DNA of 64,000 nt from Sparassis latifolia (Eukaryota; Basidiomycota; Agaricomycetes; Polyporales; Sparassidaceae): NCBI GenBank assembly GCA_018466975.1, contig CM031561.1:2232001-2296000 (forward strand), written 5' to 3'. The position numbers and the translations under genes were made by a program. Numbering within the stretch: the first letter of the stretch is position 1; each line of letters starts with the position of its first letter. The notes beneath the pieces are model-generated. The model saw nothing but the letters and a program-made list of their open reading frames with translations, did not search any database and was not told where the DNA came from. This document shows positions 24,600-36,032 of the stretch, one piece after another.

Positions 24600-27500
24600 C
24601 ACCTATCTTGTTCCATGCCCACGGCACTTGTGAAATGTGCCTTCGCCACCTTCTTTGAGGATTCCGCATGAGTCAATATACCTTGCAGCGACAACAATAT
24701 GTGTGGCAGTGGGCCCAGGAAAAACAGACGGTACCGCCCACCCCTCACGTTGGAGCTCTCGGCCTGGTTCTCCAGAAGACAGGCTGAGAAGAGGCGGGAG
24801 ACCTGTGTTTCTGTTTCATTCCGTCGACGATTAAGAATACGCCTGTACGTTCGAGCGAAGTAGCTTGCAGCAGCGATCTTCTCCTCAGAAACAGCAATGC
24901 TCATTGCCTCGTCGTCGGCGGGTTCTTCGAGATCGCTGACAGTGGAGTGAACGTCATCGCGGTCTTCAATCTGGTCTTCGGCCATCTCTATAAGATCTTG
25001 TCTAGGTGCAGGCCCCACTGTGATACTCTTATGAATAGCTATTACAGGCGAGGCAGGCGGCTCGACGATCGGGTTGGTCCTCGCGGTCCTCGTCGCTCTC
25101 GCCGAGAATTCCAAATCGGCAGCCACTGACGGCAGAATCTGCTCTGAGTGCCAAAATGTCACTCTGTGGATCCCTTTGAGTCGTTTTCCATGGATGACAC
25201 CCTTGGTCATGTCTCTCTTGCGCAAGTGAAGTAGCTGATCCATGCAGGTCTCAGGAAAGGTTGGTTGTAGAGCGTCCACCACATCATCCCAGCCAGAAAC
25301 ATTGATGTAACTGCGCAACATGTTTTTCGACTAAACGCCTACTCGCACGTCAACCAGAAAGGATGGCGCACCTGCTGTAAGGCAGTTTAGATTGAAAGTT
25401 GGTACTTCGTAGTGATTTCAACACTGAGAGGACATCCCATTTGAATTCTTCATTCTGAGAGTTGTACCCCACTGTAGTGCACCGTAGTCAATGCCATTCT
25501 GCATAACACATTGAAACACTTACGGAGAGCAAGCATTCTGCAGCTACATTGGACACGTCAACTCAGTGTGAGAATATCCGTACATACAAGTTGCACTCAC
25601 ATGCGCAATATGAAACGACTACCCTGGTCGCTGTCGATTTTTGAACCATCCAAGCTGAGATAATCTGCAGAGGGACCAAACTCAATATGGACCGGATTCT
25701 CGACGTGTACGATGTACCTATGTCCTGCCCCGTGTAAAGGCCTCCCAACAACGCGGACATCGGTCGAAGAAAGATCGCCAAGAATTCACAATCATCGTAG
25801 TCGACACGTTCGAGATTCCATCTTTCGAAATTCAACAGCCACCTCCGAGGAAGGGTAATATCATGAAGTTGGTGGACAGATTGGGTGCGATCCAACAGGA
25901 CAAAGGAACCGCATAGGTATTCAAGCAAATCGCACAAGACATTCAGATCAGCGGGAAGCTTATGATCTAGAATGTGCCTGAAAGAACGATCGTAAGTTCA
26001 GATTTTCGCAAGCAGATGATCTACAGCGTACACAGCATAAAGAACACCAAATGATGTCCCTGATGATCCAACTGCCTTCAGTGCCCATAGGAGATCTCGC
26101 ACTGTATCGCGCCGATCGTCTTCCCATCCACGGAGTAAATGGATGAGACTGCAATTTCTGAAGATAGTCGCAATTTCAATGTCTCTTTTGACTTGGATCC
26201 GGCTGAGGAAGAATTCTAATGTCATAAGCTCTGCAGTGGTGAGCCACAAGTTCGAGCGCAGTAGACTTTGCCGATCGCAAATGAGGCTTTGAATCCATCG
26301 TTTGACAACCTGTATCCCTTCGTCGAACGCAGGAATACAGCCTGCAGTCAGCGCTGGAACGGATGTGCAGACCAACATTGAGGGTATTACTGCATGATAC
26401 AAGTCCTCGAGAATACTTGACCGACTGGTGAGCCGAGAAAAAAACAGGACATTGATGTTCGCGTTCGCAACGTACCTTCTTTGCATCATTTGATACCCGA
26501 ATTTGTCATCGGAGAATACCCAATGAAACCTCTCGTAGATGACGATCCGAGACAGTAAAATTCCAATCCGTGTGTGATATGAACTACTGTCGAGTGAATC
26601 AGCAATTGAGTGGTCTCGAAGGCATGTTGCTGGTCCATCATTACAACACCCAAAAATCGCGAAGGACAAGCATGGGGCGAAGATGTATGTCTGACGGAAA
26701 ACTCCATCTTCCTGCGTTATTCTACTCCGCAGACGGTCTTGTAGAGAATGTCGGATAAGCAGCACCAGTTCGGCGATTGATAGTGATATCGATTTCTTGG
26801 GGTGGCGAGTGCGCTCGGCTTTGACGGAGTGTGAGCCAAATACCGCAGCCATCCGATGCAGGAAAGTCCCAGCCGACAACACATAGCCATTTGGTATTGA
26901 ATATTGTATTCCGAACAGTTGTCGCAGGGCAGGATCAATGCCACTATATTGGCCTTCGGCGACCTTCGCCATCAAGTTGAGGTACAAGCGAAAGTTTTCA
27001 AGGATAGTAGCAGCCTCAGCTTGGTCCGATTTCTTGAAACAAGCCGTGCCCATGAAAATGTGGTCCAAACAGAGCAGTCTGGCAGCAATATCTCCGCTGA
27101 GCAGCGTAGGATAGAGTAGGTGTAGTTGTTTAAGATCGTCTGTAAGGGCTGCCCTAAACATACTAATCTGTGACGCAATGGATCAGTGCCTGGACCTGAG
27201 GAAAAATTTGAGCAAATACCAGTCTTTGACTATTCGGAGTGGCATTGGATAGGCCTGAAAATTGAGTGGTGAAATCTGCCAAGTCCCGGAAGATCTTTTT
27301 TTCAGTGGTCGGCTTGACCCCAAATGAAAGATGCAGCCAAAGTTGTCCTAAGAGACACTGTTCTGCTCGTCGGACTGATCGCATATCCTGGGGACACTTC
27401 AGGTAGAGCTGAATTGCCTTCAGTGGGAGACCTTTGGCGAGGTGGAGGTCTGCAGCATCTGAGAATCGATTAAGTCGTTCAAGATACTTGACTCGTTCAA

Positions 27501-30500
27501 CATCGAGATCACATTCTTCCATGTAGGCAAGTGCCTTGTCAGGTGAAGAAAATAAAGGGATAGCTTTCCTAAACATCCAAGGTGTCTCAGCAAACGGCAG
27601 CAGTACTACACAAGCTGAAAACGTACCTCGCTTCTGATTTCTTGAAGTAATAAGATATTGCAGAGGAAATCACAAGATCTGCGTCAGCTTCTTCCACATG
27701 AATCCTATGACTCTGGATGATCTGGACTGCTTCGTCAAACAACTCTGCATCCCTGAGAGACAGGGCAGCCTCAGCGTAGTCATCTGCATGGATGTAGCAC
27801 TGCGCTGCTGGTCTCGGTTTCCCACTTTCCCCATAACATTGCGCGGCAATACGGAAATATGCCTTCCTCTCTCTGGCAGTGGCTATTTCTGCACGCACTC
27901 GGAAAGCTTCGGCAGCATCACCAAACGCAATGGACCTAGCAGTCCCGCCGACATCCAATGTATTTCTGGCTTTCTCGCGTAAGTAGAAGGCTTCAGCAAC
28001 GGCCTTCTCTCCTGCCATCGATGCCTTGTCGTATGCATGCATGGCCTGTGTGTAGTGTTTATTTTCAAAGTGAGTACGGGCGGCATGCGCCCATTCCTCT
28101 GATGTTGAAGATGTGGCGAGCCGTGGGACCTTTGAACCAGGTATCCAGACGTCTATCTGATCTCGTGAAGTCCAAAATATCTGCAGCTAGTGAGAGCCGA
28201 TGCTACAAAGTAAACATTAGTGAGACCTACCCGCATTGGATCAAACTTGTCAGGATTATCGGCAATCCATAGAGTTTTTCGCGCTCTAGTGATGGCAACA
28301 TAGAGGCACTTCAACTGGAAAGTATTTGTCAGCATACATTTAGTAGAATTGATTTCATCTAACTTCGTGGCAGATCGAACTATGCCCGATATCGTCAAAC
28401 AAAGGAGCTGGGGTAGAATATTGTTGTGAATATTGTTGTGGCAAGGCATTTAGGACGACGCGGAATTTAGCGGAATCAACCGTCGAGTCTTCAAAGAAGT
28501 TGTACAATAGGACCTTCGTTGCTTCGTGAGTGATTTCATGATAAGATGTAAGAAAATCTTACGTCGTCGAATTCTTGCCCTTTGCTCTCATACAGTGTGC
28601 TATATGTTATGTCAGACAGAGCCAAGTAAGAGGGAGGAATAGGCTCACAATATTGTTCCGACTTCCCCAACCCTGGCCCGCAGACGCTCACGAGCCGCAT
28701 CATCCCGGACCAATATACCTGTTGAAAAGTATTAGACGGTAACAAGCTTATGCATGAAATGTAATATCACATTGTTTTGCGCCAAATTCAACAGAATTGC
28801 CACTTCCACTAAGAATGTGAATACAATGCTTCGCAATTGAGGAACACGTACTCACCTATCGCCAAACAAGAACTGCTCATACTGAACGCTGTTCTCGTCC
28901 CGACCGTTGAAAAACATCGGCTTCGGTCCATCTATCAAAGCTTTCTCTTGTGTAAGAGAATCAATGGAGTTGGGCCAGAACAGCATCAACAACTCAATGA
29001 CAGATTGCGCGCAATTGACTATTCCTGCGTGAGAGCGATAGTTTACACAGAGTTGGAAAAACTCAGGTTCAGCCCGAGGTCTAGAAGACGAAATCACGGT
29101 AGTCTGACAAGAGTGGATCAAACAAGTGAGAACCCATGTCCAATACAGTAGATGGTACATACCTCAACTCTGTGCATGAATGCCCTCAAATCATTGAACT
29201 TGAATGCGCTGCCTACGGATATCGTCTGAGCAGTGTCTCCAGCCCAGAACAAGCCACTCGAATTCCCGCACAACATTCGTAGAACTGCATTTTGATGGAT
29301 TGTCATTCGTAGAAAGGAAGCTCTGCTGCAGCATCTTACCAAGTAGATCAATGAGCAAATTGTCCTGAACCTCATCGACATATCTACGGGGGTATGTCAG
29401 GACAAGCTGACCATGTGCGCAAGATTCAACTCACAGGAAGCTAACCTGTCGGCCGGGAACCCCATCGTCACGTAGACCATCCCAAATCCTATGTGTTCTG
29501 GGTTGCAACCTGAATTAGTTGCTTAATGAAGTAATTGATAGTGAGCAAAATACCTATCAGCAACGTCATATTCTCCTCGTTCACGTTTCATTCTGGAATA
29601 GATCAGGAAGAGTTGATAAATTACATCCGCTTGATTCGCCACAATCGCATGAGACCGGCGGTTTTTTAGCTTTTGGTAATTGTCCTTGTCTAGGTATTTG
29701 GCGGAACTCGCCAAAGCTTCCTCGGATCCTTTGATGACCCCTGTTGACTGTAAGTAGAGAAAGATACGCCCAGTCTAACCGACTCACCCATGAACTCTGC
29801 GAACACCAAAGTGGCATCTAGAGTAACATCAGAACCAATAGTCAAGAAAATGCAGATACAAACTCGCCTAGACCCTTAGTCAATGGTTGAGGGAAGTGTG
29901 GCCAGTATGCCATCCTGAACCTATCGTAAGTCACAAACGAGCGCCGTTGCTTCGAAGAGAACCATCAGGTGAGTAAATGTCTGCCCATCAATCATACGCA
30001 ACATTGTCCTTACCCGAGCAAGAGCTGTGCTCTGGGTTATGCCTGATGTGGTCATGTCGTTCTCAAGCAGTCGTGCCAGCTAAATACAAAGTTAGTAGGA
30101 CTCGCGACCTCCAACCATGACTATTCACCTCATCATATGTGATAAACATCGGGAAGTGCTCATCCCTGAGCGCAGTCCATCGCTTAGGCAGATAACTTCC
30201 CAAATCAGCCATCTCGTCCGCATCATATAGACCACTAGGCAAAATATTCATCTTGGTTTTCATCGCAGAGAGCGCTTGTAAAGACAGATCTGCTGCACCA
30301 TGTGCTTCAATGAGCTGCCCGAAGTGTTGCTGTACCTTCTCGGCAAGCACTCTCGACTTCGTGACAAAGAGTTGGCGTGGTTTCGGTAAACGATCTCCGT
30401 CTAGATGCCACAGACGCTCAATGCGGAGCATCTTGAACAGCATTGTTGTCGTTTTACTGTGTGGTATTTCAAAAGAATAGCGATACTCCATCAATGACAG

Positions 30501-32671
30501 TCTTACCCAGTTCCGCTCCTTCCGATAACATAACAAGAGTCCTGATGTTCGACAATGCGTTGTTCCTCAGTTCTGGGACGAATAGTTAGATCGCAGGGAG
30601 TAGCGGCAGTGGAGCGAAATACGCACGAGACCTGGAATACGAGCGAAAGCTCGAGATCGCCGAGTATACCTAAACGAAGCTCACGCACTTATAAGTTACA
30701 TATAAACATAAAGACTCACTATTCAGGAGAGCCTAGAAGACCAGGTGAGAATTCGAGACGGTCATGTCAAGGTAATAAACAGACCTTCGAAAACGGATAG
30801 TACTTGTCCAATCTTCAATAAAGTCAGACTGGCTATAACGGAGCAACAGAGCTGCTTTGAGAACTCACACCAGCAATTCATGTAGCTTAGACAAAGGTTA
30901 ATGAAAATTGGCACGAATGTCACTTGGTGCGCACCTTGCCAAGATCTTCTTTGTGTAATGTAGGCAAGCTTGAAGAACGCTGCTGAGACTCGGAAACAGA
31001 CAATGGAGGGAAACAAGCTGGAAGAACGACGCTGTTCACCGACTGGTTTCGAAACACACAACTAGGAAGCATTCAGCGACAAGCGGTCTGAGCAACATGC
31101 GAGTTATCTATACCGTCGCTTATATTCGTGCCCCTTCCCACTTAGTGAATGTCCGACGCTGTCCCAGAGATGTTCTCCCATTTGCGCATGAGTAAAAATG
31201 CCGAAAATCTTCAAAACTGCCACGCTTGTTACTATCTTGCGAAGTCGCCATGGTCGATGCTCTCACCCTGAGTATCAACCTGTGTACCCTTATGAACACA
31301 TTTCTTATTCGTATGTTATGCGAGCACTCACATTTCGCTAAAAGTCTGGTACACAGTCAATTTGATACTAGCCAGAAGAATGAGTACTTTTGATGAGTGA
31401 GAAGAGTTGAGTCTTACTATCAAGCGGGAATCCCGGGCTAGCTTCGCCGCATAGATCGGTACGTCAAACTCATTTCTCACATTCATGCGCTTATGGTTGT
31501 CTTGCGTCCAGAAACTGGGACCGTTTGATAATTCTCTAAATCAAATTTACTCCTGAGCATAGAACAACATGCAACTATGGCTTCACTTTTCTTACCTAAT
31601 CTTCTTCATGATGATCCTGAACAGTTCGGGATCCTTCTTGAATTTTTGGCGTAGATCGCTCGCTGCTGGCTTTGATATAAGCACACGCCACCCACCAAAA
31701 CCATCGGCGTTGTCTGCATCCAGCGTCATTTGCGCGTGCTGCATCGTTGGGAATATTTCTGAACCATTGTCAACTGTCGGTTTCGATACCTCCTGAGACA
31801 CCGAAGCTGGGCCGTGGGAGGCGTGGCACTTTGGAGAGACCACCACCACATCGTCCGAGGGCGCATGCTCAGGGATGTATGTGCCCTTGAAGATATTGCG
31901 TAGTTGAGGATAGCGAAATACATTCAAGTAGTACTCAATCGAATCTCTCAGCCGAAGTTGATAGAGAAGTGTAGGAGAAATCGGGCTAACCTGCAATACT
32001 TCCTTCAAATTCCTCATTATGTGATCGGCCAACCCCTCGGCTTCACGTCTGGAGTGCGGTACATCCATGCGAAGGTCATGGAATGGCTTGGATTCCAAAG
32101 AGACACCGCCTGGTCGAGCCGAAGTCCCACTCGCCTTCTTACGCTTAGAAGGTTTTGAGCCGGAAGCCCCGAGATCGTCTGCGAACAGTGACGATGTCAG
32201 AAGGGCCTCCAAAGCTCGCGTAGAGAGTTGAGCCGATTGACGACGTTCGCGTAGGTCTAGTGGTTCTTCGGATGGCGGATAGGACAGGAAGTAGTGGTAA
32301 AGAGAGAAGCGCTCAATCAGTTTGCATGCCAATGAAGACGAGAAGATTCGAGGGTCCTTGGGGAAATTGTCCAAGAGACGTTGAGAAACAGCGATGAATG
32401 TAGCATCGCAGATGACTGTGGTGCCTCGTCAGATACGAAGCGGAGTACGAGATTGACGCACAAACTCACCAGATAATGAAAACTCCAGCAGGTGTTGGGA
32501 GGGAAACAGATCCTCGACGAGCACTTCGATGTCAGCTGCTCTGTTATCGAGGTGTGTCTCGAGGACGCCAATGGCGATCTCGAGTGCGACCTCGTCGCAC
32601 AGCAACCTGCCATCGAGGATGTTGAGATCGAGACTCGCGTGGGCCCTCTTCTGCGTCTTAAAGTTCTTCAT
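24600..32671 (-). CDS. Giant UvrD-type helicase, TRANK1-like (partial, probable premature stop)
   Basis: Superfamily 1 helicase-like protein of roughly 2,000 residues, similar to fungal TRANK1-like proteins of unknown role. It has many short introns. The N-terminal region covers 32671-31000 (LERFSLYHYFLSYPP-type block, GGWRVLISK, KIFGIFTHAQM). Walker A GRSGTGKTTT is split by an intron (30540-30460). LFVTKSRVLAEKVQQ follows. Walker B is YVDEVQDNL (~29385) with FWAGDTAQTIS. Then come NYRSHAGIVNCAQ (~29060), LYESKGQEFDDV (~28600) and VAITRARKTLWIAD (~28300). TPR-like helices follow (28130-27180), then a long helical C-terminal half to the gap at 24599. The stop codon is not visible. The first ATG of the open frame is at 32671, though the frame is open further upstream. 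An in-frame TAG at 31341-31339 interrupts YQIDCVPDF; see findings. Helicase motifs are otherwise intact. Confidence 0.8.
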
Positions 32672-33286
32672 GGTGAGTCCGATGAGAGCGACAGATGAGG
32701 GGGTGAGAGAAAGCCAGCTGGAGGGTATCTCTCCTTCACATTTAGAGTTCACTGAAGGCCTCGTGTGTTGATGGAAGGGCTACCACGCCGTGTCAAGGTG
32801 GACTGTGAGGGTCAATGACATATTTACGGTCGTCGTTTGCCATATTCGCAATAGATGCCAGAGTCACCAGGAACGAGGACCAACTCGCAGCGGTAGCAAA
32901 GAGTGAAGACATTGGAGAAGACAGTAGCTCTGTACATACCAGCATCTGTTACCGTCTCAGGCTGGGAAATTAGACTGAGGGAACATAAGGTATTTTGTAA
33001 GGTGTTTCCAGATACAAACAAGCTGCCACACGATCGCTGAAAGTTGGACGTTCACAGTTTTCTTGATACGGAGTACCTAGTATTAATGTGGCTGGATGGG
33101 ACAAGCGAGCCGCGGCGCTTGAATTAACGGGATCCGATCAGTTGCCTATTGTAGTTGGGTGGGGTATCTATGCCAAGTCGTCTCTTCTGGTTCTCGATCT
33201 TCGTTGCAGTCTTCTGTTCGTTCACCTACGTCTTTCGGGTCAGATTTACTTCGGAAAGCTCGATACAGGTCATACCGTTACAAGAG
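32672..33286. other. Divergent intergenic region (helicase / thioesterase)
   Basis: About 615 bp between two divergent start codons. The plus-strand frame from the ATG at 33170 is open into the thioesterase and would add a hydrophobic N-terminal segment (FWFSIFVAVFCSFTYVF). Whether that is coding or 5' leader is unclear. Promoters of both genes should lie here. Confidence 0.5.
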
Positions 33287-34264
33287 ATGGCAGCATTACA
33301 GCCTTTGAAGTTCCTGACAGTCCAACCTATCGCTAAACACACCGCCACAGTCATATTCGTTCATGTACGTGGTTTCCCGTTATTGTTTTCTACGGAATGC
33401 AAAGAAATCAACTCTTACTTCGTAATAGGGCTTGGGTGACACCGGATTTGGTTGGAAACCCGTCGCGGAGATGTTCAAAGCGGATTCTACATTGAACCAC
33501 ATCAAGTGGGTTCTACCCCACGCGTGAGTAGCAAGCGGTCCGTCGATACTCTTCTGGTGCACAGTCGGTTGGTCTTACCATATTGTTTGCAATAAGCCCC
33601 ACAATGCGCGTCACGGCAAACATGGGCATGGAAATGCCCTCCTGGTATGTATCACGTTGCCTGTTGCAGTTCCAAACCGACCCCGATCGCACTGACGTAT
33701 CCACCTAAGGTTTGATATCTACGACTTCGGTTTTCAGAGCACCGAGGACGAGACGAGAATACTGCACACGGTGCATTCCCTGAATCAGATCATCACTGCG
33801 GAAGTGGACGCTGGCATTCCAGCAAATCGTATTGTCCTGGGAGGCTTCAGCCAAGGCGGCGCAGTGACCATATTTACGGGCTTGACATCTGAACGCAAGC
33901 TAGCTGGACTTGCTGTCCTCAGTGGATGGACGCCTCTCGCGAACAAGCTCAAAGCGGTGAGTGCACTCTCCATGCGCTTTGCGGGTAGCATGGGACGAAC
34001 ACTATTCACAGATGGCGACACCAAGCATGAAATCAGTACCCATTTTCTGGGGACATGGCAAGGCCGATCCGTTGGTTAAGTTCCGCTTTGCTCAGCATTC
34101 TGTCGACTTCTTGCATAACGACCTCGCTATCTCATCTGCCTCTCCGATGTTCCGGAGAAAGGGGGTTGACTTTCCATGCATATGACGATCTCCCGCATAT
34201 GACGAATGAAGAAGAACTTCGCGATCTCAGTGCCTGGTTAAGGAGAATACTACCGAAGGAGTAA
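33287..34264 (+). CDS. APT1: Acyl-protein thioesterase 1 (frameshift in last exon)
   Basis: Serine hydrolase that removes palmitate from S-acylated proteins, probably in the cytosol. Exons are 33287-33364, 33429-33523, 33597-33644, 33710-33956 and 34012-34264. Family blocks are VIFVHGLGDTGFGWKP, VTANMGMEMPSWFDI, GGFSQGGA (nucleophile Ser ~121), FWGHGKADPLV (Asp ~175) and a His in HAYDDLPHM. The last exon is one base too long. The frame ends FRRKGVDFPCI-stop, but dropping one G of the G5 run at 34161-34165 continues into GLTFHAYDDLPHM and the normal C terminus, 34264 being the natural stop. It is therefore either a sequencing error or a null allele that loses the catalytic His. The family start is taken at 33287. 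A 33170 start would add a membrane anchor. Confidence 0.85.
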
Positions 34265-34430
34265 TCGGTCTCGTGCACAAAGGTTTAAGGCAGTAGAATC
34301 CTTTATTTCTTTTCATACGTTGTTCCACTTCATGCAAAGCTTTCAGAAATAGATGGTACGGTCCAACGAGTTTAGAGGCTGTACAGATACTGGGAAAAAA
34401 AGTCCAAGAGAAACAGGCGCACCAAGTGGA

Positions 34431-35735
34431 TCACTTCCTCGCTCGCGTCGACCGTCGCACCGTGGTGTCAGATGCTTCATATTCCTCCACGAACTTTGCC
34501 TTCCGCTTGCGAGTCGTTGGTTGCTCCTCGTTCGCTGACGCCTTGTCCTTGCTTGACCCCTCCATATCCCCGGCCACCACACTGCTCCCTGTATCGACTT
34601 CATCCCGATCTTCCTCGCTCTTCGTTGCCTTGCGCCTGCTCCTCTGCCCTTGCGCAGTTCCGGTCTTCTTCCCCTTCTTTTTGCTCGCAGTAGCATCCTC
34701 CTCAGTCCATCCGCCTTTCGCGGCCAATTCCTCGATCACACCCCACGTGTCTTCCTCTACTCTCTGCACACTCAACCGCCCACGCGTCACCAGCGCCATC
34801 TCTGTCATGCAATTACGCTCGCAGCTTAAGAAGAACTATGATAGCATAGCACGGGAAGCGAAAGACTCACGCTTGATTGCCGATGTTCCTGATTCGCCGA
34901 TGTATGAGACGTCAGTGGGGGGTTCTGACCCTGCTGCTGCGATGCGCCGTAACAGCGCGAGTGGCACGAAATGGGCTGTGCGGTTAATGAAAGTCACGTC
35001 AACCATGTACCACTTCGGGTTCTCTTTATCAGTTTTCTACAGCAACGAACTTCGTGAGCGCGTGTAGGCAAATTGATAGGCCTCGGCGTACGGGATCGTA
35101 ATAAGGATGTGATCTATCGAACTGCGTCAGACGGCTATATCCATCGCGACATCACGCAAGGGTGGACGTACGAATCCCATGCAGTGTCTAAATTTGCTGA
35201 GAGAATTAGCTCACCGCACTAACCGCACTATGTGGAGTCACTTTTGCTCACAGTCAGGGTGCGCCTCTCTAGACACCTACGCGAGTCAGAACCTGCATGA
35301 GAGACGGGTATCTGAGTAGCACACTTCCAAGACAATACCTCCGCAAAACCCGCAATGCCTAACGGTCACCACTGAGATCAACAAGCAGCGAGATCGACTA
35401 GGGTGGCGGGCTAACCTGGTTTCTTGCAATTCGAGTGATAGAACAACACCTAGATGAGTTGGATGCATACAAGGACATGGACAATTACGGAACGAGGATA
35501 ACAGGATCTGACTGACCTTGTCCCCAACTTCCATCTCCCTCATTAGATTGCGAGCTTCCGCATTGCGCACCCCCTCCCATGGCGTTGTCTTGACGGACTC
35601 AAAGTCGTCCACGCTGAACTGCGTGGATATTACGTCGCCGGGCACAGGTCATCAAGCTGTACAGACCTTGACGTCCTTGCCCTTGACGACGCGTGAGTCC
35701 GGCTCGGCCTTCATGAGCCAATACCTCGGAGACAT
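34431..35735 (-). CDS. EVE-domain protein (thymocyte nuclear protein 1-like)
   Basis: PUA-like EVE domain, thought to read modified bases in DNA or RNA; eukaryotic THYN1 is nuclear. It begins MSPRYWLMKAEPDSR (exon 35735-35667), then FSVDDFESVKTTPWEGVRNAEARN (35618-35517; key residues Trp and GVRN). Small exons follow: VLFYHSNCKKP, GIAGFAEV, SREAHPDYTAWDSSHPYYDP, NPKWYMVDVTF and LVTRGRLSVQRV. The intron before the last exon ends at a CATGACAG acceptor that keeps the frame (AIKQMALVTRG). After the domain comes a ~90-residue basic, lysine-rich tail (KKKGKKTG, TTRKRKAKF, RRSTRARK) that looks like a nuclear-localisation and nucleic-acid-binding extension. It shares a ~300 bp upstream region with the divergent PP4R3 gene and converges with APT1. 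Confidence 0.88.
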
Positions 35736-36032
35736 GGTGGCGGCGGGGCTCGTATGCGAACCTGTAGGAAGCCGTGGCGTGTCCTGAAATTTCGGAGATG
35801 ACGATTAGAGATGAGATCAGATGGCCGTTAATAAACACAAGAGGATGACGGCTAAGCGACGAGCAGCCGCGTCAATAGCGAGGCAACGGTGAGGGAAGAC
35901 GGTGGCAAGACGGATGATGGCGCGGCGGGCGCAAACAGCGGTCAACACGCCTTCGACGCCAACTTCCACCGCCCTCGACAACCTCATTCCTCTGGCCGTT
36001 GCCGTTCTCATCTACGGCGACTCTCAATTGTC
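35736..36032. promoter_or_regulatory. Shared divergent promoter region (EVE protein / PP4R3)
   Basis: Only 297 bp separate the two opposing ATG codons, so both core promoters must be here or within the 5' leaders. No TATA box is obvious. The plus-strand frame is open upstream of 36033 but has no ATG, so 36033 is the preferred PP4R3 start. Confidence 0.55.

Noticed and set aside
33170..33286. N-terminal membrane-anchor extension of the thioesterase
   Set aside because: Open and hydrophobic, but the family normally begins at the MAALQPLKFLTV-like start. Without transcript data the shorter start is preferred.
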